61,695 bases of DNA from Lentzea fradiae. Lineage in GTDB: Bacteria > Actinomycetota > Actinomycetes > Mycobacteriales > Pseudonocardiaceae. Each line of letters opens with the position of its first letter. Position 1 is the stretch's first letter. This document shows, in pieces, positions 41,855 through 49,066 of the stretch. Under the pieces are notes generated by a model, which saw nothing but the letters and a program-made list of their open reading frames with translations, was not told where the DNA came from and did not search any database. The translations under genes and the position numbers were made by a program. Location of the stretch: NCBI RefSeq assembly GCF_900100955.1, contig NZ_FNCC01000025.1:1-61695 (forward strand), given 5' to 3'.

Positions 41855-42178
41855 ATGCCAAAGATCACTTACGTAGCGCACGACGGGGTAGAGACCGTTG
41901 TCGACGTTGCCCAGGACGACACCGTGATGCGCGGCGCGGTTCTCAACGGCATCAAGGGAATCGTCGCCCAGTGCGGCGGCGGGGCTTCGTGCGGCACGTG
42001 CCACGTCTACGTCGACCCCGAGAACACCAAGCCGCTGTCGCAGATGCACCAGGTCGAGGACGAGCTGCTCTACTTCACGGCCTGCGAGCGCAAGGAGAAC
42101 AGCCGGCTGAGCTGCCAGATCCCGGTGACCGAGGAGCAGGACGGGCTCATCGTGCACATGCCCGAGAAGCAGCTCTGA
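41855..42178 (+). CDS. [2Fe-2S] ferredoxin, adrenodoxin/putidaredoxin type
   Basis: 107 residues. Cluster ligands are in CGGGASCGTC with the fourth Cys in LSCQIP. The C-terminal half has the LYFTACERKENSRLSCQ pattern of P450-serving ferredoxins. It lies in one operon with a ketoreductase and a ferredoxin reductase; with the latter it forms a complete electron chain for the cluster P450s. Upstream, TCAAGGT at 41771 is a possible but weak SARP half-site. Confidence 0.96.
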   Translation: MPKITYVAHDGVETVVDVAQDDTVMRGAVLNGIKGIVAQCGGGASCGTCHVYVDPENTKPLSQMHQVEDELLYFTACERKENSRLSCQIPVTEEQDGLIVHMPEKQL

Positions 42179-42208
42179 CCCGAGAAGCAACTCCGAGGAG
42201 AGAACAAG

Positions 42209-42988
42209 ATGAGTCAGCGACGGGTCGCCCTGGTCACGGGCGCCACCAGTGGTATCGGTCTCGAGGTCGCACGCAGCCTCGGCAAGGAGGGACACGCGGT
42301 CTTCGTCGTGGCCCGCAACGCCGAGAACGTCCAGACGACGGTGAAGCAGCTCCGTGAAGAGGGCTACGAGGCCGACGGCGCGGCGACGGACGTGACGTCC
42401 ACAGAGGACATCAAGCAGGCCGTGCAGAAGGCGGTCGACGTCTTCGGGCCGATCGAGATCCTCGTCAACAACGCGGGCAGGGGTGGCGGTGGCATCACCG
42501 CCGAGCTGGACGAGAACCTCTGGCTCGACGTCATCGACACCAACCTCAACGGCGTCTTCCGCTTCACCAAAGAGGTGCTGAGCACCGGCAAGATGGTGGA
42601 GCAGAGCTGGGGCCGCATCATCAACATCGCCTCCACCGGCGGCAAGCAGGGCGTCGTGTTCGCCGCGCCTTACTCGGCGTCCAAGCACGGCGTCGTCGGC
42701 TTCACCAAGGCCGTCGGCATCGAGCTCGCGAAGTCCGGCATCACCGTCAACGCGGTGTGCCCCGGCTACGTCGAGACGCCGATGGCGGGCCGGGTGCGCC
42801 AGGGGTACGCGAACCACTGGGGCGTCACGGAAGAAGAGGTCCTGGAGAAGTTCAACGCCAAGATCCCGCTGGGCCGGTACAGCACGCCGGAAGAGGTCGC
42901 CGGTCTCGTGACTTACCTGACCACGGACACCGCGTCCTCGATCACCGCGCAGGCGCTCAACGTCTGCGGCGGGCTGGGCAACTACTGA
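42209..42988 (+). CDS. Polyketide ketoreductase, ActIII-like (C9 reduction)
   Basis: 259 residues, full length for type II PKS ketoreductases. It has TGATSGIGLEVARSL, VNNAGRGGGG (the GGG run is an ActIII hallmark), Ser in INIASTGGKQG, YSASKHGVVGF and the lid segment CPGYVETPMAGRVRQ. It reduces the C9 ketone of the nascent poly-beta-ketone, which implies a reducing-type aromatic product and fits the ActVII-like aromatase at 56008. It starts 30 bp after the ferredoxin gene. Confidence 0.96.
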   Translation: MSQRRVALVTGATSGIGLEVARSLGKEGHAVFVVARNAENVQTTVKQLREEGYEADGAATDVTSTEDIKQAVQKAVDVFGPIEILVNNAGRGGGGITAELDENLWLDVIDTNLNGVFRFTKEVLSTGKMVEQSWGRIINIASTGGKQGVVFAAPYSASKHGVVGFTKAVGIELAKSGITVNAVCPGYVETPMAGRVRQGYANHWGVTEEEVLEKFNAKIPLGRYSTPEEVAGLVTYLTTDTASSITAQALNVCGGLGNY

Positions 42989-42989
42989 C

Positions 42990-44210
42990 ATGCGCGGCGA
43001 GTCGGTAGTCGTCGTCGGGGCCGGACAGGCCGGCAGCCAGGTCGCGGTGGCCCTGCGCGAACAGGGGCACCGCGGCCCGATCACCCTCGTCGGTGACGAG
43101 CAGGCGGCGCCGTACCAGCGGCCCCCGCTCACCAAGGGCTACCTGGCGGGGGAGACCGACCTCGCCGGGCTGGTGCTGCGGCAGGACTCGTACTACGACG
43201 ACCACGGCATCAAGCTCGTGCGCGGCGAGCGGGTGATCGGGGTCGACCGGCAGGCACGGGTCGCGGTGCTGGGCTGTGCCCGCACGATCCCCTACGACCA
43301 CCTGGTGTTCGCGACCGGCGCCCGGCCGCGGCCGTTGCCGATCCCCGGCGCCGAGCACGTGCTGAACCTGCGCACGGTGGCCGACGCGGACGCGATCCGC
43401 GAACGGCTCGACGGGCAGATCGGGCTCGACGTCGTCGTCATCGGCGGCGGGTTCATCGGGCTCGAGTTCGCCGCCGTGGTCCGCAAGCTGCGCCACGAGG
43501 TGACCGTCGTCGAGGCGCAGTCCCAGGTGATGCAGCGGGCGGTGTCGGCGGAGACGGCGCAGCACCTCGTCGGCCGCCACCGCAGCGAAGGCGTCCAGAT
43601 CCTCACCGGGACGGGCGTCGCCGCGGTCAGGGAGGGCCTGGTCGAGCTGACCGACGGGACGGTGCTCGTCGCCGACCTCGTGGTCGCGGGCATCGGCGTC
43701 GTCCCCAACACCGAGATCGCCCAGCGGGCGGGGCTCGCGGTCGACGACGGCATCGTCGTGGACGCCCACCTGCGCACCACCGACCCGCGCATCCACGCGG
43801 TCGGCGACTGCGCGCGGTTCGCGAGCACCCACGCGGGCGGCCTGATCCGCCTGGAGTCGGTGCAGAACGCCACCGACCAGGCCACCGCGGTCGCCGCGGC
43901 CATCATGGGCGGCGCGGAGCCCTACACCGCCCTGCCGTGGTTCTGGAGCGACCAGTACGACGTGAAGCTGCAGACCGCGGGCCTCACCAACGGCCACGAC
44001 CGCACGGTCACCGTGGGCGACCCGGCCGAGGGCAGGTTCTCGGTGTTCTGCTTCAAGGACGAGCGGCTCATCGGGATCGAGGCGTACAACCGCCCGATCG
44101 ACTTCCTGATGGGGCGCCGGATCCTGGAGAGCGGCACGGCGCTGACCCCCGACGTCGTCGCCCAGCCCGGCTTCGACCTGCGCACCAGCCAGCAGAAGAA
44201 GGCCGCCTAG
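42990..44210 (+). CDS. NAD(P)H-ferredoxin reductase (putidaredoxin-reductase type)
   Basis: 406 residues. FAD loop VVVVGAGQAGSQVAVAL, NAD loop VVIGGGFIGLEFAAVV, the FAD-closing VGDCARF segment and the C-terminal PWFWSDQYDVKLQ dimer/FAD contact are all present. It passes electrons from NAD(P)H to the ferredoxin at 41855 and so to the P450s. It starts one base after the ketoreductase stop. Its TAG stop codon is part of the long inverted repeat at 44209-44371. Confidence 0.95.
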   Translation: MRGESVVVVGAGQAGSQVAVALREQGHRGPITLVGDEQAAPYQRPPLTKGYLAGETDLAGLVLRQDSYYDDHGIKLVRGERVIGVDRQARVAVLGCARTIPYDHLVFATGARPRPLPIPGAEHVLNLRTVADADAIRERLDGQIGLDVVVIGGGFIGLEFAAVVRKLRHEVTVVEAQSQVMQRAVSAETAQHLVGRHRSEGVQILTGTGVAAVREGLVELTDGTVLVADLVVAGIGVVPNTEIAQRAGLAVDDGIVVDAHLRTTDPRIHAVGDCARFASTHAGGLIRLESVQNATDQATAVAAAIMGGAEPYTALPWFWSDQYDVKLQTAGLTNGHDRTVTVGDPAEGRFSVFCFKDERLIGIEAYNRPIDFLMGRRILESGTALTPDVVAQPGFDLRTSQQKKAA

Positions 44211-44371
44211 TGGTGTGGCTCGCGACGTTGCCGGTGGAATTCGCGTTCAGACGGGCGGATCGTGGCGCCGCCCCCACGTCTTCGTACTGGTTGTACGGGG
44301 GCGTGGGGGCGGTGCCGCGAGGCGTCCTGCTGAGCGTGGATCACGCCGCCCACGTCGCGAGCCACACCACT
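44209..44371. repeat. 163-bp long palindromic element
   Basis: Outer arms of 20 bp are perfectly complementary (AGTGGTGTGGCTCGCGACGT at 44209-44228 with 44352-44371). Inner arms near 44265-44288 and 44293-44316 pair at about 20 of 24 positions, and the stretches between are roughly 70% complementary. The whole element can fold into a single hairpin. It looks like a MITE or a decayed palindromic insertion, and also lies where a terminator between convergent genes is expected. Confidence 0.75.
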
Positions 44372-44413
44372 GGGGTGAGGGCGTCCTCCGCATCGCCGAG
44401 GACGCCGTCCGCG

Positions 44414-45019
44414 TCAGAGCCAGCCGGCTTCCTCGGCGATGCGGATGGCGTCCACCCGGTTGCGGCCGTTCAGCTTCGTCATGATCGTCGTCATGTAGTT
44501 GCGGACGGTGCCGACCGACAGCGACAGGGCGACAGCGATGTCGGGCGCGTCGGAGCCGTTCGCGGCCAGGCGCAGGACCTCCAGCTCGCGGTCGGTCAGC
44601 GGGCACTCGCCGCGGTCCCACGCGGCCAGGGCCAGCTGGCTGTCCACCACGCGCTCCCCGGCGGCGACCCGGCGGATCGCGTCGGCCAGCTCCGACGGCG
44701 GCGCGTCCTTGAGCAGGAAGCCGTCCACCCGCGCGGCCAGCGCCCTGCGCAGCGTTCCCGGCCTGCCGAGCGACGTCAGCATCAACGTCCTGACCTGCGG
44801 CATCGTCTCGCGGATCGTCGTCGCGGCGCTCAGCCCGTCGAGGATCGGCAGGTCGATGTCGATCACGCAGACGTCCGGGCCGTGCTGCCGCGCCACCGGC
44901 ACGATCTTGTCCCCCGAGCTGACCTCGGCCACGACCTCGATGTCCGGTTCGAGGTTGAGCAGCGCGATGAGAGCACCGCGCACCATGTGCATGTCCTCCG
45001 CGAGCAGAACCCTGATCAT
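44414..45019 (-). CDS. NarL/LuxR-family response regulator (regulator 2)
   Basis: 201 residues, closely like regulator 1 at 17046 over the full length (for example LTSLGRPGTLRRAL in both). Phosphoacceptor Asp in VCVIDIDLPILDG, Lys in FLLKDAP, helix-turn-helix in LSLSVGTVRNYMTTIMTKL. GGAGGGG precedes the ATG. No kinase is adjacent; the tandem kinase at 49067 on the same strand is the nearest candidate partner. It is divergent from the WrbA-like gene. Confidence 0.94.
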   Translation of the reverse strand: MIRVLLAEDMHMVRGALIALLNLEPDIEVVAEVSSGDKIVPVARQHGPDVCVIDIDLPILDGLSAATTIRETMPQVRTLMLTSLGRPGTLRRALAARVDGFLLKDAPPSELADAIRRVAAGERVVDSQLALAAWDRGECPLTDRELEVLRLAANGSDAPDIAVALSLSVGTVRNYMTTIMTKLNGRNRVDAIRIAEEAGWL

Positions 45020-45065
45020 CGCGCCCCTCCGCGCGCCACCATATCTCCCAACGTTCATGTCGCGC

Positions 45066-45097
45066 TCCACGCCGCGTCAAGGCGACCCGGCCAGGGT
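45066..45097 (+). promoter_or_regulatory. Candidate SARP box and -10 for WrbA/KAS III operon
   Basis: TCCACGC (45066) and TCAAGGC (45077) are 11 bp apart, and CAGGGT stands 8 bp later (45092-45097), the same hexamer as at 38119. Confidence 0.52.
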
Positions 45098-45127
45098 GAA
45101 GCGAGCTGCCTCGCGAAGGGATGCGTC

Positions 45128-45715
45128 ATGGAACGCAGCGTCAACGTGACGGTCGTGTACTACTCCTCGACGGGCACGATCCACCGGCTGGCCACGGAGA
45201 TCACCGAGACAGCGGAGAAGCACGGCGCCGAGGTGCGGCTGGTGCGCGCCGCCGAGCTCGCCCCCGAGGCGGTGTGGAAGTCCCGTCCCGCCTGGGCCGC
45301 GCACCTCACCGACACGGCGGACGTCCCGATCGCGGCGGTCGACGACGTGCTGTGGGCCGACGCCGTCGTGTTCGGCACGCCGACCCGCTTCGGCAACGTG
45401 TCGTCGCAGCTCAAGCAGTTCATCGACACGCTGGGGCCGGCGTGGTTCAGCGGCCTGCTGGCGGACAAGGTGTACAGCGCGTTCACCTCCGGCGGGTCCC
45501 TGCACGGCGGCATGGAGACCACGCTCGTGTCGATCTACAACATGGTCTGCCACTTCGGCGGGATCATCGTGCCTCCCGGTGGCGACCTGAACCCCTACGG
45601 CACCTCGCACGTCCTGGGCGCGGACAACGTGCCGGTCAGCGACATGGCGTTGCAGGCTGCCCAACTGCAGGCGGAACGCGTCGTGCGCGTCGCACGCGCG
45701 CTGAAGGAGGTCTGA
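45128..45715 (+). CDS. Flavodoxin-like NAD(P)H:quinone oxidoreductase (WrbA type)
   Basis: 195 residues. FMN-binding loops are YYSSTGTIHRLATEI, GTPTRFGNVSSQLKQFID and FTSGGSLHGGMETT; GGDLNPYGTSHV is typical of WrbA. It reduces quinones by two electrons. For an aromatic polyketide producer it may keep the quinone product or a hydroquinone intermediate reduced for tailoring. It starts 7 bases after GAAGGG and is followed five bases later by a KAS III-like gene. Confidence 0.92.
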   Translation: MERSVNVTVVYYSSTGTIHRLATEITETAEKHGAEVRLVRAAELAPEAVWKSRPAWAAHLTDTADVPIAAVDDVLWADAVVFGTPTRFGNVSSQLKQFIDTLGPAWFSGLLADKVYSAFTSGGSLHGGMETTLVSIYNMVCHFGGIIVPPGGDLNPYGTSHVLGADNVPVSDMALQAAQLQAERVVRVARALKEV

Positions 45716-45720
45716 CCGCG

Positions 45721-46728
45721 GTGCGAGTGAAGGATGTTTTCGTCAGCGGCAACGGCGTGCGCCTGCCGTCGACCCTGACGGTCGAGAACGCCATCGCGTC
45801 GGGGGAGTGCGAGCCGAAGCTCGTCGCGCGCACGGACGTCGAGTCCGTGTCGGTGTCCCCGCACGAGTCGGCGGCCGAGATGGCGGTCGAGGCGGCACGG
45901 GTGGCGCTCGCGCGCGCCGGCTCCGGGCCCGACGACGTCGACCTGATCCTGCACGCCACGACCTACCACCAGGGCCAGGACCTGTGGCCCGTCGGCTCCT
46001 ACATCCAGCGCGAGACGGTGCGGAACTCGTGCCTGGCGCTGGAGATCCGGCAGATGTCCAACGGCGGCCTCGCCGCGATGGACCTCGCCGTGTCCTACCT
46101 GACCGCGCGGCCGGGCAGGGACGCGTTGCTGACGTCGTCCGACCGCTTCTGCCTGCCCGGCATCGACCGGTGGCGCACCGACCCCGGCACGCCCTACGGC
46201 GACGGCGCGTCGGCGATCGTGCTGTCCACCCGCGGCGGATACGCCCAGCTGCTCTCGCTGGCCATCAACGCCGACTCCGACCTCGAACCGCTGCACCGCG
46301 GCGACGTGCCGTTCGGCCTCGCGCCGTTCTCGCACCGCATCCCGGTGGACTTCGAGGAGGCCAAGCACACGTTCAGCCGCGAGTTCGGCCTCTCCTACGG
46401 CATCAACAAGGCCAACGCGGGCCAGGCCCTGGCCGTCGAGCAAGCGCTGTCCGACGCCGACATGAAGATCGGCGACGCCGACTGGGTGATCCTGCCGCAC
46501 TTCGGCCGCCGCCGCCTCGACGTGAACTACCTGCGCCCGTACGACCTCGACCCGGAGCGCACCACGTGGTCGTGGAGCCGCACGGTCGGCCACCTCGGCG
46601 CGGGCGACCAGTTCGCGAGCCTCGACCACCTGGTGCAGTCCGGCAAGGCGACCTCCGGGCAGCGGATCGTCATGTTCGGCGTGGGCGCCGGCTACAGCTG
46701 GGGCTGCGCGGTGCTGGAAATGCAGTGA
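45721..46728 (+). CDS. KAS III-like acyltransferase with Ser nucleophile
   Basis: 335 residues. The segment that holds the active Cys in FabH reads EIRQMSNGGLAAMD: Ser113 replaces Cys. His260 is kept (VILPHFGRR) and the Asn motif is altered (TVGHLGAGDQFASL). Ser in place of Cys is known from the DpsC group that selects propionyl starters. Relatives of the CerJ/ChlB3 kind move acyl groups onto other acceptors. It could pick a starter or attach an acyl side chain. GTG start; co-transcribed with the WrbA-like gene. Confidence 0.9.
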   Translation: MRVKDVFVSGNGVRLPSTLTVENAIASGECEPKLVARTDVESVSVSPHESAAEMAVEAARVALARAGSGPDDVDLILHATTYHQGQDLWPVGSYIQRETVRNSCLALEIRQMSNGGLAAMDLAVSYLTARPGRDALLTSSDRFCLPGIDRWRTDPGTPYGDGASAIVLSTRGGYAQLLSLAINADSDLEPLHRGDVPFGLAPFSHRIPVDFEEAKHTFSREFGLSYGINKANAGQALAVEQALSDADMKIGDADWVILPHFGRRRLDVNYLRPYDLDPERTTWSWSRTVGHLGAGDQFASLDHLVQSGKATSGQRIVMFGVGAGYSWGCAVLEMQ

Positions 46729-46753
46729 GTCCCTGGGAGCGTCCCGTGCCAGC

Positions 46754-47212
46754 ATGGGACGCGTGCCCAGGCTGATCCTGCTGTGCGGCTTGCCGTGTGC
46801 CGGCAAGACCACCCTGGCCAAGCGGCTGGAGCGCGAGGTCCCCGCCGTGCGGCTGTGCCCGGACGAGTGGATCTCCGACCTGGGCGTGGACCTGTTCGAC
46901 GAGGCGTTCCGGGACCGGCTGGAGCGCCGGTTCCGGCGGCTCGCCCGCGACCTGTTGCTGCTCGGTCAGGACGTGGTCCTGGAGTTCGGCTTCTGGAGCC
47001 GCGCGGAACGCGACGAGCTGCGGGACATGGCCCGCGCCCTGGGCGTCCCGGTGCAGCTGCGCTTCCTGGACGTGCCGTTCGACGAGCTGGTCCGCCGCCT
47101 GGACGTCCGCAACCGCACCGACGCGCTCGTGGTGATCACCGAGGAGCAGATGGCGGGCTACGCGCAGGTCTTCGAGGCACCCGACGAGGCCGAGCTGAGC
47201 CAGTACGACTGA
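46754..47212 (+). CDS. Small P-loop kinase (AAA_33/zeta-toxin-like)
   Basis: 152 residues. Walker A is GLPCAGKTTLAKRL, followed by an acidic DEW and a later RNRTDALVV segment. Size and pattern fit the family of small kinases that phosphorylate metabolites, nucleosides or antibiotics (chloramphenicol-phosphotransferase-like). It could confer resistance or be an unrelated gene. Its TGA overlaps a short inverted repeat that also covers the stop codon of the convergent monooxygenase. Confidence 0.85.
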   Translation: MGRVPRLILLCGLPCAGKTTLAKRLEREVPAVRLCPDEWISDLGVDLFDEAFRDRLERRFRRLARDLLLLGQDVVLEFGFWSRAERDELRDMARALGVPVQLRFLDVPFDELVRRLDVRNRTDALVVITEEQMAGYAQVFEAPDEAELSQYD

Positions 47213-47225
47213 CCGGGGCCGGTCA
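47210..47225. terminator. Short hairpin spanning two convergent stop codons
   Basis: TGACCGG-GG-CCGGTCA; the left TGA and right TCA are the stop codons of the kinase and the monooxygenase. Only a 7-bp stem, so a weak terminator. Confidence 0.45.
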
Positions 47226-48746
47226 GGCGGCGAGCGTCGCGGCGGGGGCGCCGAACCACCGGTGGAGCGCCTCGGCGAGCCCCTCGCCCCGGTCACCCGC
47301 CCAGGCCACGTACCCGTCCGGCCGGACCAGGAACGCCTCCGCGGGGGCGTCTTCCGCCGTGGCGGTCACCAGGTCGACCCGGTCGGTCCAGGCCGCGGCG
47401 ATCCCGGCCGCGTCCCCGCCCAGGTCGACCAGCAGGGGCCTGCCCGTGCGCGCCAGCTCGGCCAGCCGGACCGGACGGCCGTCACGGGTCAGCCGCAGCT
47501 GCGGCACCCACCGCCCGGCGAGCGGGTGGTCGCCGGGGCCCGCCGTCGGGTAGCGCACGTCGGCACCGGCCAGCATCGTCGCGATCTGCCGCGTGTTCGC
47601 CGGTTCGGCCAGCAGCTCGGCGAACACCCGCCGCAGCGCGGTGACCTCTTCCCCGGGAGCGAGCAGCGCGAGCTGGGCCAGCGTGTAGACCATCATCCGG
47701 CCGCCGACGAAGTGGCGTTCCTCGTGGTAGGTGTCGAGCAGCCCGGGAGGCGCCCAGCCGCCGACCTCCGCGGCGAGCTTCCAGCCGAGGTTGGCCGCGT
47801 CCTGCAGCCCCACGTTGAGGCCGGGAGCGCCGATCGCCGAGTGCACGTGCGCCGCGTCGCCCGCGACGAACACCCTGCCCACCCGGTAGCTGCTGGCCAG
47901 CCGGGTGTTGGTGTGGCCGAGCCGCCGCAGCAGGCGCGGGCCGTCGGTGTCCGGTTCGCTCATCTCCAGCTCGCGGCCGTACACGCGGGCCACGGCCGCG
48001 CGGATCTCGTCGAACGTCACGGGCTCGTCGGCGGGCACCTCCGGCTGGTCCCACTCGATCGCGACGATCCGGTGCGAGCCGGGAAGCGCGATGGAGGCGA
48101 GCACACCGGTGTCCGTGCGGTGGTAGCTCAGGCCGCCGGGCAGGGTGTCGTCGGTGAGCAGCTCGCGCACCGAGTCCGGCACGACCACGTCCGCGGCGCG
48201 GGTCGTCATGCGGCGCGTCGTCACGCCGGGGAACTCGATGCCGGCCTGAACGCGCACGGTGCTCCACCCGCCGTCGCAGCCGACCAGGTACTTGGCCCGC
48301 AGGGTGCCGGTGGACAGCTCGACCGTCACGCCGTCGTCGTCCTGCGTGAAGCCGACGACCTCCTGGCCGCGGCGCAGGTCGGCGCCCAGGCCGAGGGCCC
48401 ACTCCTCCAGCCCGGCCTCCAGGTGCCACTGCTGGATCGTGAAGCCGTACAGCGGGTTGTCCGCCCAGTCCTGCAACCGCAGCGGCATGGCGCCGTAGAC
48501 GTAGGCGGGCATCGGGGCGGGCGGTGCGGAGTCGCCGCTCAGCCGCTCGTACACGCCGCGGTGGTCGAGCAGCCGGACCACCTGGCCGGTGATCCCGCCC
48601 GCCTTCGGCACCGCGGCGCGTTCCGCGGCGCGTTCGAGCACGACCGGCCGGACACCGGACAGGCACAGTTCGGCGGCCAGCATCAGCCCGACCGGGCCGG
48701 CGCCCACGATCACGACGTCGGCGGTCTCCGGTGCGGAGGGTGACAT
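47223..48746 (-). CDS. FAD-dependent aromatic polyketide monooxygenase (PgaE/RdmE-like)
   Basis: 507 residues, class A flavoprotein hydroxylase. FAD loop VVIVGAGPVGLMLAAEL, the DG motif in VGCDGGWSTVR and the GD motif in VFVAGDAAHVHSAIGAPGLN are present. The C-terminal thioredoxin-like third domain (LVDLGGDAAGIAAAW) is typical of angucycline and anthracycline hydroxylases. It inserts oxygen into the aromatic polyketide using NAD(P)H. Upstream lie two matching palindromes (48762-48817) that probably control it separately from the SARP-driven genes. Confidence 0.94.
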   Translation of the reverse strand: MSPSAPETADVVIVGAGPVGLMLAAELCLSGVRPVVLERAAERAAVPKAGGITGQVVRLLDHRGVYERLSGDSAPPAPMPAYVYGAMPLRLQDWADNPLYGFTIQQWHLEAGLEEWALGLGADLRRGQEVVGFTQDDDGVTVELSTGTLRAKYLVGCDGGWSTVRVQAGIEFPGVTTRRMTTRAADVVVPDSVRELLTDDTLPGGLSYHRTDTGVLASIALPGSHRIVAIEWDQPEVPADEPVTFDEIRAAVARVYGRELEMSEPDTDGPRLLRRLGHTNTRLASSYRVGRVFVAGDAAHVHSAIGAPGLNVGLQDAANLGWKLAAEVGGWAPPGLLDTYHEERHFVGGRMMVYTLAQLALLAPGEEVTALRRVFAELLAEPANTRQIATMLAGADVRYPTAGPGDHPLAGRWVPQLRLTRDGRPVRLAELARTGRPLLVDLGGDAAGIAAAWTDRVDLVTATAEDAPAEAFLVRPDGYVAWAGDRGEGLAEALHRWFGAPAATLAA

Positions 48747-48761
48747 GACTGTCTCCAGGGG

Positions 48762-48784
48762 GTGATGGGACTTGGTCTCATCAC
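48762..48784. promoter_or_regulatory. Operator 1 upstream of the FAD monooxygenase
   Basis: GTGATGGGA-N5-TCTCATCAC, one mismatch from perfect symmetry. It lies 15 bases upstream of the start codon. Confidence 0.7.
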
Positions 48785-48794
48785 CGTAGCAGAA

Positions 48795-48817
48795 GTGATG
48801 GGACAAAGTCCCATCAC
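48795..48817. promoter_or_regulatory. Operator 2 upstream of the FAD monooxygenase
   Basis: Perfect palindrome GTGATGGGAC-AAA-GTCCCATCAC, whose half-sites match operator 1. Centre-to-centre distance to operator 1 is 33 bp, three helical turns, which suits co-operative binding of a TetR- or MarR-type repressor. No such regulator gene is adjacent. Confidence 0.78.
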
Positions 48818-48898
48818 TGCGGGCCGTGGTCGTCTCAACAGCGTCTTCCTGAAGCGGCAAGCGGTACGTCCACAACCGCTATCCCGCCATCGCACCGC

Positions 48899-49066
48899 CG
48901 TGTGTCACCCACCAGCAACAGCCGACGCCTCTGCGTGACGTGGCTGTAGGACGCGGGGGCCCCGCGTCCTATGTGCGGAAACGCGGGGGCCCCGCGTGCG
49001 ATGCGGGAAACACGAAAGAGAGTCGCGAGCGGACGCGTCGTTACGGACCGCACCTGTGGAGCGTGC
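48899..49066. repeat. Intergenic repeat, copy B
   Basis: Partner of copy A (28451-28618). It contains two near-identical GC-rich palindromes (AGGACGCGGGGGCCCCGCGTCCT near 48949, given here as arms AGGACGCGGGG/CCCCGCGTCCT, and ACGCGGGGGCCCCGCGT near 48980), so it should act as a strong terminator for the kinase gene whose stop codon abuts it. Confidence 0.72.

Noticed and set aside
48899..49066. Repeat copy B as a CRISPR-like array
   Set aside because: Only two GC-rich palindromes with no regular spacers; better explained as tandem hairpins.
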